DNA from: Allobosea sp.
GTDB taxonomy: Bacteria > Pseudomonadota > Alphaproteobacteria > Rhizobiales > Beijerinckiaceae
DNA length: 64,000 nucleotides
Assembly (NCBI RefSeq): GCF_017308015.1
Contig: NZ_JAFKFW010000002.1
Span: 186,001-250,000 of the forward strand
Direction: 5' to 3'
The notes below the pieces were generated by a model. That model made no database searches. It was not told the origin of the DNA and saw nothing but the letters and a program-made list of their open reading frames with translations. Positions 1-7,777 of this stretch are shown piece by piece. Numbering within the stretch: position 1 is the stretch's first letter; each line of letters opens with the position of its first letter. Position numbers and translations under genes: made by a program.

Positions 1-2
1 GC

Positions 3-200
3 TGGTCCCCGGAAGAGGCTTGGAATGCCACTCCGACCGAAATCAATGAAGCTTTCATCGGCCGTGTAGGCGAGCCTGACCAGCAAGCCCAGCACGACCC
101 CGCACAGGCCGCTCGTAACGAATCCGCTGGCCTCGACCCCGAATTTGACCGCGCCGGCCTTCAGGCCCTCAAGGCCAAGTATGGACGGAAGTCCCGATGA
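3..200 (+). CDS. Phage protein, C-terminal part only (possible tail-assembly chaperone)
   Basis: The reading frame is open from the window edge and stops at TGA 198-200, giving 65 residues of the end of a protein whose start lies to the left. It begins with W-S-P-E-E-A-W-N-A-T-P-T-E-I, which resembles the motif of the small tail-assembly chaperone family found near tail genes in alphaproteobacterial phages and gene transfer agents. The remainder is acidic and glutamine-rich and ends in a basic K-Y-G-R-K-S-R tail. The stop overlaps the next start as ATGA, so it belongs to the same transcription unit as the downstream phage genes. The family call is a guess from one motif; membership of the phage operon is much safer. 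Confidence 0.5.
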   Translation, partial: WSPEEAWNATPTEINEAFIGRVGEPDQQAQHDPAQAARNESAGLDPEFDRAGLQALKAKYGRKSR

Positions 201-547
201 GCCGCCGTCCGCCCCGCCTTTGCTCTTGTGGCAGCATCGTCGCCCATGGCGCCCGTTGCCAGTGCCAGCGCGAGCAGGATCGCGTTCGCGGCGCCCGCCA
301 TGATCGTGCCCGTCCTAACGCCCGCCAGCGCGGCTATGATCGGCAGTGGGAAGAGACGGCCCGCGCTTATCTGCGCCAGCCCGGCAATCAGCGCTGCGAA
401 TGCGGCGCACCCGCCACCCTTGTCCGGCACCGCATCAGCATCCGCCAGCATCCCGAGCTTCGCATGTCGCCCGCCAACTGGCGCCCCGGCTGTCGTCGCT
501 GCAACGCCCTCGACTACATCCACGAACGCCAGAGAGAACCCCGATGA
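197..547 (+). CDS. HNH endonuclease-like phage protein
   Basis: A 116-residue basic protein. It has an N-terminal C-S-C-G...C-Q-C cluster, then R-G-Y-D-R-Q-W and a C-E-C-G...V-R-H-R-I...N-W-R-P-G-C-R-R-C-N layout, which matches the zinc-binding HNH nuclease fold (paired cysteines before and after the active-site His and Asn). Phage HNH proteins beside terminase genes often help the terminase nick or cut DNA during packaging. The residue before the first active His is Arg rather than the usual Asp or His, so catalysis is uncertain. The start overlaps the previous stop and the stop (545-547) overlaps the next start, which implies translational coupling. Confidence 0.7.
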   Translation: MSRRPPRLCSCGSIVAHGARCQCQREQDRVRGARHDRARPNARQRGYDRQWEETARAYLRQPGNQRCECGAPATLVRHRISIRQHPELRMSPANWRPGCRRCNALDYIHERQREPR

Positions 548-831
548 GCCTTGTAAAGAAGATCACCCTTCAGCCCGGAGAATGGACGCCGCTTGAGATC
601 ACCATGACTTGGCAGGTCATTGGCCAGAAGGCAGTGCGTTACACCTTTGGATGGTTCCCGCCTGAAGGAAATAAGACCATTGATAACCTTGTCGCACCTG
701 ATGCGGCCACTCCGTATTTCGTCACACAGGACTTCGACCGCAGCACATCGAAGCATCCTTATTACCTGTGGTCGCCGAACGCCTACTTCATGCCGGACGG
801 CAATGAGCCGGTTGACGTGGTGTATCTCTGA
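544..831 (+). CDS. Small phage protein of unknown function
   Basis: A 95-residue protein starting at ATG 544, inside the stop of the HNH gene. A longer upstream reading frame exists, but the overlap start fits the spacing of the whole operon. The sequence is rich in aromatics (W-Q-V, Y-T-F-G-W-F, Y-Y-L-W-S) and looks like a compact beta protein. No signal peptide or membrane segment is visible. The family was not recognised; by position it could be a minor head or tail component. Confidence 0.6.
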   Translation: MSLVKKITLQPGEWTPLEITMTWQVIGQKAVRYTFGWFPPEGNKTIDNLVAPDAATPYFVTQDFDRSTSKHPYYLWSPNAYFMPDGNEPVDVVYL

Positions 832-1091
832 TGCCGCGTCCTGCCCTGCATTCCTATCGTGGCCAGCAGTTCACGCTTGCCCAGCTTGCCAGCCTCACAG
901 GCATCGCGGCTGACACGCTGCGCCATCGTCTGGCGCTCGGCTGGACCATTGAGCAGGCCGTGACCGTGCCGACCCCTGCCCAGCGGCGCCGGGGGGTGGT
1001 CGTCAATTTTCCGGGCGTTTTGGGGACCGACCCGGGGAGCACCGTGCAAGAGACGCCCGAAATAACTTTTTCCGAAGAGGCCAATTCCTGA
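831..1091 (+). CDS. Small phage protein with helix-turn-helix-like N-terminus
   Basis: An 86-residue protein. Residues about 9-45 (Y-R-G-Q-Q-F-T-L-A-Q-L-A ... T-G-I-A ... L-R-H-R-L ... G-W-T-I-E-Q-A) follow a pattern common in phage proteins: a short beta turn and a helix-turn-helix that reads like 'start with a residue rule, switch on strict context, form rows, weight by column'. In plain terms it is a predicted DNA-binding helix pair with the G-W-[ST]-[IV]-E-[QE]-A signature. The C-terminal half is low in structure. The start codon shares one base with the previous stop (TGATG). A DNA-binding role is inference only. Confidence 0.55.
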   Translation: MPRPALHSYRGQQFTLAQLASLTGIAADTLRHRLALGWTIEQAVTVPTPAQRRRGVVVNFPGVLGTDPGSTVQETPEITFSEEANS

Positions 1092-1417
1092 TGAGTTGCG
1101 TAACGCTTTCCCTCGCGAAGGCGCAGGTAAATGTCGAGCATTCGGCCGACGATGAGCTGATTCAGCTCTATATTGATGCCGCTGAAGCTTGGTTTGAGAA
1201 CCACACCGGCCGAAAGCTCGCCAATCTTTCGCCGGTGCCCGCCGACATTCGACGCGCAATCCTGCTCCTTACCGGCTTCTATTACATGCACCGCGAGGCC
1301 GTTTCTTACGGCGATGCAGTGCGTATGGCGCCGTTCGGGGTGCAGGCAGTGGCCAATTTCTACCGGGAACGGTGGTTCGGCGAGCCGGCGCCCGAGGATG
1401 ACGACGATGAGTTCTGA
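1091..1417 (+). CDS. Phage head-tail connector protein, gp6-like
   Basis: A 108-residue protein that begins with the typical L-S-L-A-K-A-Q-V-N-V-E-H-S-A-D-D-E-L-I segment, followed by helices I-Q-L-Y-I-D-A-A-E-A-W-F-E and I-R-R-A-I-L-L-L-T-G-F-Y-Y. This is the all-helical fold of the HK97 gp6-like connector family, which forms the ring under the portal where the tail docks. The C-terminus is acidic (P-E-D-D-D-D-E-F). It starts at ATG 1091 inside the previous stop and overlaps the next gene by 11 bases. Length matches the family. Confidence 0.85.
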   Translation: MSCVTLSLAKAQVNVEHSADDELIQLYIDAAEAWFENHTGRKLANLSPVPADIRRAILLLTGFYYMHREAVSYGDAVRMAPFGVQAVANFYRERWFGEPAPEDDDDEF

Positions 1418-1820
1418 CCTCGACCGGCTCAATCGTCGGTTTGACGCGGTGCTTAGGAATGTCCGTGAGGTGGTTCAGCCCGCTCTTTTGAAGGGCGCGA
1501 ACGAGATCGCAGACATGCAGCGCATGCTCGCGCCTGAAGATACGGGCGACTTGAAGGATTCGATCACGGTGACGCCGCCCGGTGGCACAACCCCGCCCTA
1601 TTCGCAGCCGGGTGGCAGCCGGACAGTCGGCGAAAATCAGGCAGTTGTGACAGTGGGCAACACCGATGTTCGCTATCCCCACTTTGTTGAATTCGGCACC
1701 AGCGTCACGCCCGCGCAGCCGTTCTTTTGGCCCGGCTATCGCCTCCGGCGAAAGCGCGCGCTCGACCGTATCAAGCGTTCGATCCGTAAGGCCGTCCGCA
1801 CCGGATGGGACTCGCCGTGA
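1407..1820 (+). CDS. HK97 gp10-family tail-completion protein
   Basis: A 137-residue protein starting at ATG 1407; the open frame extends further upstream but only this start gives the family N-terminus (L-D-R-L-N-R-R-F-D-A-V). The middle has the family's A-P-E-D-T-G-D-L-K-D-S-I followed by V-G-N-T-D-V-R-Y-P-H-F-V-E-F-G-T and a Q-P-F-F-W-P-G segment. That 'P-x-x-T-G-x-L ... Y-x-x-x-x-E-F-G-T' layout is diagnostic of the gp10 family, a minor protein used in head closure or tail completion. The C-terminus is strongly basic. Confidence 0.85.
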   Translation: MSSDLDRLNRRFDAVLRNVREVVQPALLKGANEIADMQRMLAPEDTGDLKDSITVTPPGGTTPPYSQPGGSRTVGENQAVVTVGNTDVRYPHFVEFGTSVTPAQPFFWPGYRLRRKRALDRIKRSIRKAVRTGWDSP

Positions 1821-2230
1821 TTGAACCCACCATTGCCTTCCGCGAGGCCCTTGGCTTCCATCTCGCCAGCGACCCGGCCGTCATCGCGCTTGTAGACCCC
1901 GAGAACATCCGGGCCGGTGACTTCGCGCCGGACGAGCTTCCCGCCATCCTTTTCGGCGCCGGTAATGTCATGATGCACGGCCGCGCGTCCGGTCCCCAGT
2001 TCGTCGCAACCGTGCTGCTCGACCTGCATATCTGGGCCGTGGAAGACGGCCTCGACCGTGCCCAGACCATCGGCGCGGCCTGCGCTCGCCGTCTTATGGA
2101 CTGGCCTGCCTGCGACGGCTTCAGCCTCGACCAGTTCAAGCACACCCGCACCGTTTGGCCGCGCGATCCAAACCCCGAATTCGGGCATGGCGTCTTGTCG
2201 GTGGAAGCCGTCATCCGGTGGAGCATCTGA
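1817..2230 (+). CDS. DUF3168-family tail terminator-like protein
   Basis: A 137-residue protein if translation begins at GTG 1817, which overlaps the previous stop as GTGA; ATG 1805 in the same frame is an alternative giving 141 residues. It has a helical N-terminus (A-F-R-E-A-L-G-F-H-L-A-S-D-P), then F-V-A-T-V-L-L-D-L-H-I-W and a C-terminal V-L-S-V-E-A-V-I-R-W strand, as in the DUF3168 tail-completion/terminator family that caps the tail tube. Its place between gp10 and the head-tail joining protein is the usual one. Confidence 0.75.
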   Translation: MIEPTIAFREALGFHLASDPAVIALVDPENIRAGDFAPDELPAILFGAGNVMMHGRASGPQFVATVLLDLHIWAVEDGLDRAQTIGAACARRLMDWPACDGFSLDQFKHTRTVWPRDPNPEFGHGVLSVEAVIRWSI

Positions 2231-2550
2231 TGCTTGCGGCCGGCACTCTTTTCCACACCATCACCATAGAGCGTGAAGCGAAGGCGCGCACGCCCAGCCG
2301 TGGCACCGCTTCTGCCTGGACGGAAATCGCCACGACGCGCGCCGAGGTGGTGAAGTCGTCTTCTGCCGACTTCCTCACCGGCTTCGGCACGGCCCAGCAG
2401 GGCACCGTTATCTTCCGCATCCGCTGGCGCGACGGCCTGACGGGCGCGGAGCGCATCGTCTTCAATGGCCGGCCGTATCAGATCAAGGAAATCGCCGACA
2501 TCGGGCGCCGCGTTGGCCTCGAAATCAGGGCGGTTGCGTCGGCGTCGTGA
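2230..2550 (+). CDS. Phage head-tail joining protein
   Basis: A 106-residue protein starting at ATG 2230, which shares one base with the previous stop. Its features match the head-tail joining family: an N-terminal H-T-I-T-I-E-R strand, A-W-T-E-I-A-T-T-R-A-E-V, G-T-V-I-F-R-I-R-W-R, R-I-V-F-N-G-R-P-Y-Q-I-K-E-I-A-D and a closing R-x-x-G-L-E-I strand. The product joins the filled head to the tail. It overlaps the small terminase gene by four bases (GTGA). Confidence 0.85.
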   Translation: MLAAGTLFHTITIEREAKARTPSRGTASAWTEIATTRAEVVKSSSADFLTGFGTAQQGTVIFRIRWRDGLTGAERIVFNGRPYQIKEIADIGRRVGLEIRAVASAS

Positions 2551-2948
2551 CCCATCTTCGCGGCGTGAAGCCGGCCTTATCCCCTGATCGCGAGCCCCTG
2601 ACGAAGACCCCGCCCGCCCCGAAGTGGCTGAGCGAGGACGCGCGCGGCGAGTGGAAGCGGATCATGCCGCGCCTGATCGCCGACCGCATCGTCACACGGG
2701 CCGATCTCACCGGCATTGAGAACTATTGCGTTGCGGTCGGGCACGTTCGCGCGATCGAACGCACCTTCGCGGCGACCGGAACGCTCGATAAGACGCTTTT
2801 CGGGATGCAGAACCGCGCCATGCAGACCGCGCGCCAGCTTGCGGCCGAATACGGCCTGTCGCCCGTTTCCCGCGCCCGCGTTGGTAGCAATGCGGCGAAT
2901 GACGATGACGACGACAACCCGCTCACCATTGGCAGGAACCGCCGATGA
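2547..2948 (+). CDS. terS: Terminase small subunit, P27 family
   Basis: A 133-residue protein starting at GTG 2547. It has the P27 family pattern: P-x-W-L-S-E-D-A-R-G-E-W-K-R-I-M-P-R-L near residues 27-43, a helical D-L-T-G-I-E-N-Y-C region, and R-Q-L-A-A-E-Y-G-L-S-P-V-S-R-A-R near the end, followed by an acidic stretch of five Asp. Small terminase recognises the packaging site and hands the DNA to the large subunit, which is encoded next with a four-base overlap (ATGA at 2945-2948). It lies downstream of the connector genes rather than at the start of the head module, which is unusual. Confidence 0.85.
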   Translation: MTHLRGVKPALSPDREPLTKTPPAPKWLSEDARGEWKRIMPRLIADRIVTRADLTGIENYCVAVGHVRAIERTFAATGTLDKTLFGMQNRAMQTARQLAAEYGLSPVSRARVGSNAANDDDDDNPLTIGRNRR

Positions 2949-4579
2949 GCAAGAGCGCTTTCCCGCATTGGATTTATGACGGCAGCCCGATTCCCGACCC
3001 GCTCGGCTATGGGCAGGAGGCCGTGGACTTCCTTCGGGCGCTGAAGCACCCGCTGAGCACGGCGCCGCGCAGTGCTTTCCAGCTCTATGAGTGGCAGGAG
3101 CGCATTATTCGCCGCATCTATGGCCCGCGCGATGAGGATGGGGACCGCCTCATTCGCGAGGTTTTCCTCTATCTGCCGCGCGGCAACCGTAAGACGGCTC
3201 TGTCCGCTGCTCTGGCGACCTTGCATCTGTTAGGCCCCGAGGCCGTTCCGGCTGGCCAGATCATCTTTGCCGCGTCCGACCGCGAACAGGCCAGCGTCGG
3301 CTTCCGCGAGGCCGCCGGCATCGTCGGTATGGACACGCGCCTTACCGCCGCGACCAAGATTTACGACTCGCAGACCGGCAATCTCATCATCAAGAGCAAG
3401 CTGGACGGCTCGACCCTGAAGGCCGTTTCGTCGGACGGCAAGGCGCAGCACGGCACGACGCCGACCTTCGTCCTCGCCGACGAGATCCACATTTGGAAGA
3501 ACCGCGACCTTTGGGAGGCGCTACAGTCCGGCATGGCGAAGCGCCGGGGCGGCTTGACTGTCGTCGCGACTACGGCGGGCCGTGGCAATGAAGGGCTGGC
3601 TGCCGAACGCTACCAGTATGCGCGCAAGGTCGCGCTCGGCTTGGAACATGCGCCGTCCTTCCTGCCGATCATGTTCGAAATCCAGCCGGACGAGGATTGG
3701 CAGGACGAAGACGTATGGCACCGCGTCAATCCCGGCCTCGCGCTTGGCTTCCACGATATCAAGAAGCTGCGCGCCGACGCGAGCGAAGCCCGCGCTAATC
3801 CGTCCAAGGCTTACGAGTTCCAGCAATTCCATCTGAATAGGTGGTTCGGAAACAGCCGCGACCCGCTTTTTGATATGGCGACCTATGACGCCGGCACGTT
3901 CCCGCTGGACCTTGTCGAGCTTGAAGCGCTGCCGTGCTTCCTTGGCGTGGATATGGCAATCAACGGCGACCTCGCGGCCATCGTCGCGGCGTGGCGACAC
4001 GATGACGGCCGGATGACCATCGCACCTTGGTTCTTCGTTCCCGGCGACGACCTGATGGGCCGTGCCCAGCGTGACGGCGTGCCTTACGAGCGCTGGCGCG
4101 ACGAAGGCCATATGATCGCGACAGACGGCCCGATCATCGATCCGGCGACGGTAGAAAACCACATCCGCGAGCTTTGCGCTCAGTTCGACGTGCGCGAGAT
4201 CGCCTTCGACCCGCATCTTGCCCGCACGATGATGCAGCGTCTCTTTGACGATGGCCTCCCGACTGTCGAGATGCGCCAGAACATCACGACGATGGGGCCG
4301 GCGATCGGCACTCTTGAGCGCTTCGTGAACGGCCGGCTGCTCCGTCATGGAGGGCACCCGGTTCTGCGTCATCACTTCGATAGCGTCGTCGCCAGTCGGA
4401 ACGACACAGGTCTTGTCCGCATGCACACGGCACGACGCACCGACCGGAAGGACGGCGCGGTCGCCGCCGCAATGGCCGTTGGCCGCGCAGCCGCGAACGA
4501 CAACCGTCGCAGCATTCACGACATGGACCCCACAGAGGAGGCCGAGTTCTGGACCAAGGTCCACGACCTCGCCGCGTAA
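2945..4579 (+). CDS. terL: Terminase large subunit (packaging ATPase and nuclease)
   Basis: A 544-residue protein with the two domains of TerL. The ATPase domain has a Walker A-like L-P-R-G-N-R-K-T (residues 77-84), Walker B F-V-L-A-D-E (catalytic D-E at 179-180) and a coupling motif V-V-A-T-T-A-G near 206. The nuclease domain starts with C-F-L-G-V-D-M-A (D336) and later has I-A-F-D-P-H near 420, as expected for an RNase H-like fold. It pumps DNA into the procapsid and cuts it. Length and motif order match intact family members, and no frameshift is visible, so the gene appears functional even though much of the prophage is out of view. Confidence 0.93.
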   Translation: MSKSAFPHWIYDGSPIPDPLGYGQEAVDFLRALKHPLSTAPRSAFQLYEWQERIIRRIYGPRDEDGDRLIREVFLYLPRGNRKTALSAALATLHLLGPEAVPAGQIIFAASDREQASVGFREAAGIVGMDTRLTAATKIYDSQTGNLIIKSKLDGSTLKAVSSDGKAQHGTTPTFVLADEIHIWKNRDLWEALQSGMAKRRGGLTVVATTAGRGNEGLAAERYQYARKVALGLEHAPSFLPIMFEIQPDEDWQDEDVWHRVNPGLALGFHDIKKLRADASEARANPSKAYEFQQFHLNRWFGNSRDPLFDMATYDAGTFPLDLVELEALPCFLGVDMAINGDLAAIVAAWRHDDGRMTIAPWFFVPGDDLMGRAQRDGVPYERWRDEGHMIATDGPIIDPATVENHIRELCAQFDVREIAFDPHLARTMMQRLFDDGLPTVEMRQNITTMGPAIGTLERFVNGRLLRHGGHPVLRHHFDSVVASRNDTGLVRMHTARRTDRKDGAVAAAMAVGRAAANDNRRSIHDMDPTEEAEFWTKVHDLAA

Positions 4580-4588
4580 GGAAACGAT

Positions 4589-6808
4589 ATGGCCGAAGCC
4601 GCCGAACAGCTTGTTGTCGCCCTTGAAGCCCGCATGCGCGAGTTCGAGAAGAACTTTCAGCGCGCGAACCGCGTGGCGAACGACAACTGGAAGTCCATCG
4701 AGAAGCGCAGCCGATCCGGCGCCCGCAACATCGAACAGAGCATGGCCGCGAGCGCCAACGCCATGACCCGGAGCTTGGAAGGCTTCGGCCGGGCAGCCGC
4801 TGGCAAGGTCGGCGCTGCCTTTGCTGCGATCACGGCCGGCATCGGCTTGAACGAGCTTCGGAAGACGGCCGACGAATACACCAAGATCATGAACACGCTG
4901 AAGGTGGCCGGCGTGAAGGATGCGGACCTGTCCGGCACCTTCGACAAGCTGTTCACCAGCGCCCAGCGCAACTATGCGCCGCTCGACGCCCTCGCCACGC
5001 TCTACGGCCGCGTTTCGGCCGCCCAGACGACGCTGAAGGCATCCTCGCAGGAGGTTATGCAGGTCACGGATATCGTGGCGCAGTCGCTTCGCGTCGGTGG
5101 AACGTCAGCTTCGCAGGCGTCCGGCGCGCTGCTTCAGTTGGGCCAGGCCCTCGCAGGCGGAAAGATTCAGGCCGAGGAATACAACTCGCTGCTCGACGGC
5201 ATGCGCCCGCTCTTGGAAGCCGCTGCCGCTGGCTTGGTCGAAGCGGGCGGCGACGTGGCGAAGCTCACCGCGCTTGTGAAGGATGGCAAGGTCTCGAGCG
5301 AGGCGTTCTTCCGGGCGATTCAGGCCGGCGCCCCGCTGCTCGAGGAAAAGCTGGCCGGTGCCGCCGTCACGACCGAGCAGGCGATGCAGCGCCTTCAGAA
5401 CGAGTTCGTGAAGGCCGTTGGCGAGTTCGACAAGGCGACCGGCGCCAGTGCGACCCTTGCCGGCGCGATCGATAGCCTTGCCGGGAGCATCGGCGGCATT
5501 GGCACCGCTGCCACCAACGCAGTGGTCGGCGTGCAGAACCTTATCGCCAAGGTCGGCGAGCTTGCGAAGGCTCATGCCGGCGCCCAGCGCGCTGCCGCGC
5601 TGACTTATCAGGACGAGCGCGCTACCCGCGTGGCACAGGCCCGCGAAATGGGGCTGGCGAACGCGGGTGGCCGCGAAAAGCTGGCTTCCGAACGCGCTGC
5701 CGTGGACGCCGCTGCACAGTCTGCCGCACGACAGGCCGTCGCCGGCTTCCGCCAGTCCGAAATCGACTATTCGAACCGCCTCACCACGACGACGCTGCCG
5801 CCGGCCCGCCCGAAGGGTGCCGGTAGCGATATCAAGCCTGTTTCCCTGAAGAACTACGCCGTTCCCGGCGAGGAAGGTAAGGGCGGCGGAGGCGGTGGTG
5901 GTTCTGGCGCTGAGAAGCAGAGCCGCTTTGATCGCGATATCGAGGCAATTGGGCGCCGGACCCGCGCCCTTGAGCTTGAGGCACAGATGGTTGGGAAGGG
6001 CCGCGAGGAAGTCGAGCGGTCGAAGATTGCGCTCCAGCTTGAGGAAGCCGCGAAGCGCGATGGCCTCACCGTCACCGACGAAATGCGGGTTAAGATCGAT
6101 CAGGCCGCGCAGGGCTATGCCAACGCGAAGCTGAAGGTCGAAGACCTGAAGACCTCGCTGGACGGCGTTCGGGATGCTCAGAAGTTCTTTGCGACCGAGA
6201 TCACGGACGGCTTCGTGGATATGATCGTGGAGGGAAAGAGCGCAACCGAAGTCATTCAGGGTTTGGCGAAGGCGTTACTCAAGGCTGCGCTTCAGGCCGC
6301 CTTTATGGGCAGTGGTCCGCTTGCCGGGCTGTTCGGCCTTGGCGGAAAGGACGGCGCGATGGGCGGCATCTTCGGAATGCTCGCCAAGGGCATCTTCGGC
6401 TTCGCTGATGGTGGCTATACCGGCAACGGTGGGAAGTATCAGCCGGCCGGCATCGTGCACCGTGGCGAGTTCGTCATGTCGAAGGCGGCGACCAGCCGCA
6501 TCGGCGTGCAGAACCTTGAGGCCATGCACCGGGGCGCCCTTCGCGGCTTCGCGGACGGTGGCTATGTCGGCAGTGCGCCGGCCATCCGCCAGCCGGAACT
6601 TGCATCGGCGAATGTGCCGCCGCCGATGCAGGCGATCAGCATTTCGGCGCCGATCACGGTCAATGGCTCGTCCGGCACCCCTGAGCAGAACGACGATTTG
6701 GCGAAGCGTATGCAGCGCCAGCTTGAGGTGACGATGCGGTCGGTCGTGGCCGATGAGATGCGCAAGCAGACGAAGCCGGGCAATTTCGGCAACACCCGCT
6801 CGCGATAG
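4589..6808 (+). CDS. Tail tape measure protein
   Basis: A 739-residue protein nine bases after terL with its own start ATG 4589 (upstream AAGGAAACG). Residues about 1-290 form the tape-measure N-terminal domain (A-L-E-A-R-M-R-E-F-E-K-N-F, then L-G-Q-A-L-A-G-G-K-I-Q-A-E-E-Y-N and L-L-E-A-A-A). A glycine-rich linker follows at about 430-440, then coiled coil. Near 580-680 are hydrophobic segments and the typical G-F-A-D-G-G-Y-T-G ... H-R-G-E-F-V-M-S-K-A-A motif found at the end of many tape measures. It sets tail length and spans the tail lumen. No tail-tip genes follow, which is odd for an intact siphovirus. Confidence 0.9.
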   Translation: MAEAAEQLVVALEARMREFEKNFQRANRVANDNWKSIEKRSRSGARNIEQSMAASANAMTRSLEGFGRAAAGKVGAAFAAITAGIGLNELRKTADEYTKIMNTLKVAGVKDADLSGTFDKLFTSAQRNYAPLDALATLYGRVSAAQTTLKASSQEVMQVTDIVAQSLRVGGTSASQASGALLQLGQALAGGKIQAEEYNSLLDGMRPLLEAAAAGLVEAGGDVAKLTALVKDGKVSSEAFFRAIQAGAPLLEEKLAGAAVTTEQAMQRLQNEFVKAVGEFDKATGASATLAGAIDSLAGSIGGIGTAATNAVVGVQNLIAKVGELAKAHAGAQRAAALTYQDERATRVAQAREMGLANAGGREKLASERAAVDAAAQSAARQAVAGFRQSEIDYSNRLTTTTLPPARPKGAGSDIKPVSLKNYAVPGEEGKGGGGGGGSGAEKQSRFDRDIEAIGRRTRALELEAQMVGKGREEVERSKIALQLEEAAKRDGLTVTDEMRVKIDQAAQGYANAKLKVEDLKTSLDGVRDAQKFFATEITDGFVDMIVEGKSATEVIQGLAKALLKAALQAAFMGSGPLAGLFGLGGKDGAMGGIFGMLAKGIFGFADGGYTGNGGKYQPAGIVHRGEFVMSKAATSRIGVQNLEAMHRGALRGFADGGYVGSAPAIRQPELASANVPPPMQAISISAPITVNGSSGTPEQNDDLAKRMQRQLEVTMRSVVADEMRKQTKPGNFGNTRSR

Positions 6809-7152
6809 CGCCGCGCTGACTCAGAGAAGGCCGTGGAGTCGCCTTCGTGCCCGAGCAGGTGGCAGAGGGCGGCCGGAAACTGGCGCCCGCTGGTGACTCT
6901 CTAAACGCTTCGGGCCGGAACGGTCCCGTTCGCACATGAGATAGGAGACGGCCGGGCGCGGAGCGGCCGAGCCGGAGCCCTCTCTATCCGAGGACGGGAC
7001 ATCTGTTGCCGGCACCCTACGCCTTCGGCTACCGGAGGAGTTCCTGCGGATAGGAGAGGATGAACCTTCCCGGACGCGCCAGCGGCCGGGCAAGGCCGGA
7101 GGCCGCGCAGGCGAGCGCCGTAGGCGCGAGTAGTCGCATTAGGGGCGAGAAA
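6809..7152 (+). other. Stretch without recognisable gene
   Basis: About 340 bases after the tape measure gene where tail-tip or fibre genes would normally follow. Neither strand has a convincing protein, RNA gene or terminator. The DNA is GC-rich and contains short GGCCGG- and GCCGTAGGCGCGAG-type repeats. It may be scar tissue of a deletion that removed the rest of the tail module; that is inference. Confidence 0.4.
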
Positions 7153-7270
7153 TGTCCTCCCCCATTTTTCGTTGGTTTATCTGTTTTCAAATACAGACAT
7201 ACATATACATAAGGGAAAAAGGGGGAGGACACTTCACAAGCTGTCCGCCGTGGAAAACAGGGGAGGACAT
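7153..7270. repeat. Three copies of TGTCCTCCCC(C) in mixed orientation
   Basis: The sequence TGTCCTCCCCC lies at 7153-7163 on the plus strand. Its reverse complement lies at 7221-7231 and, with one fewer C, at 7260-7270. All three are followed on their own strand by a T-rich run (ATTTTT, TTTTTCCC, TGTTTTCC). An AT-rich stretch with ATACA/CATACATATACAT words separates copies one and two. Copies one and two form a long-spaced inverted repeat. The arrangement looks like iterated protein-binding sites (repressor, activator or replication initiator) just upstream of the promoter at 7284. Confidence 0.6.
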
Positions 7271-7283
7271 AGGAACGCAGTCC

Positions 7284-7312
7284 TTGACAATAAACGTATA
7301 CGCGTATACGAT
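7284..7312 (+). promoter_or_regulatory. Promoter overlapped by a 16-bp palindromic operator
   Basis: TTGACA at 7284-7289 is a perfect sigma-70 -35 box; 17 bases later TACGAT (7307-7312) can act as -10. The spacer and -10 are covered by the perfect palindrome CGTATACGCGTATACG at 7295-7310, itself two tandem CGTATACG boxes. GTATAC-containing palindromes are typical targets of ribbon-helix-helix repressors, and such a gene follows at 7336. Autorepression is the likely arrangement. Confidence 0.65.
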
Positions 7313-7335
7313 TAATCAACGTCACAGGAGTTCCC

Positions 7336-7770
7336 ATGTCACCCGCTTCCGTTATGCTGCGCCTTCCGCCTCGCCGGCTCGACCAGTTGAAGACCCTCTC
7401 GGCTGTGCTCAATCTGAGCCTCGCCGACACCATCGGCCACATGCTCCGCAAGGAGATCGCCGCAGGCGTTATCCCCGGCACCATTCCCGGTATTGTGGTT
7501 GAGCGCGCAGGGGACACCGTTTCTATAACGTTCGATGACCATCCGGCGCTCGTGTTCAGCCTCGACATTGCGCGACTGTTCGCCAGCACAATCCGGGACG
7601 TGGTGGCCGGCGTCAGTGGCCCCTACACCATTCAGGCGGGTGCGTGGTTCAGCATCCAGCGCATTGGCAACGGCTTCAAGATCAATCTTCGGATGGGCGG
7701 CCCGGACGTAGTGCTCTCTGGCGATCTTGCACGCGATCTCGCGGACCTGATTGAAAAGGCCGCGACCTAA
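7336..7770 (+). CDS. Ribbon-helix-helix-type DNA-binding protein
   Basis: A 144-residue protein. Residues 4-45 (S-V-M-L-R-L-P-P-R-R-L-D-Q-L-K ... L-S-L-A-D-T-I-G-H-M-L-R-K-E-I) read as a short beta strand followed by two helices, the CopG/Arc-like ribbon-helix-helix fold. The remaining 100 residues form a beta-rich domain of unknown type (V-S-I-T-F-D-D, W-F-S-I-Q-R-I, F-K-I-N-L-R-M), possibly ligand- or partner-binding. CACAGGAG six bases before ATG 7336 is a good ribosome-binding site. No toxin-like partner is adjacent, so an orphan regulator is more likely than a classical antitoxin. It probably binds the palindrome at 7295-7310 in its own promoter. Confidence 0.6.
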   Translation: MSPASVMLRLPPRRLDQLKTLSAVLNLSLADTIGHMLRKEIAAGVIPGTIPGIVVERAGDTVSITFDDHPALVFSLDIARLFASTIRDVVAGVSGPYTIQAGAWFSIQRIGNGFKINLRMGGPDVVLSGDLARDLADLIEKAAT

Positions 7771-7777
7771 AAAAGAA

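Noticed and set aside
7336-7770. Toxin-antitoxin pair with the ribbon-helix-helix gene as antitoxin
   Set aside because: No toxin-like gene lies directly before or after; the next gene is separated by a stem-loop and has no toxin motif.
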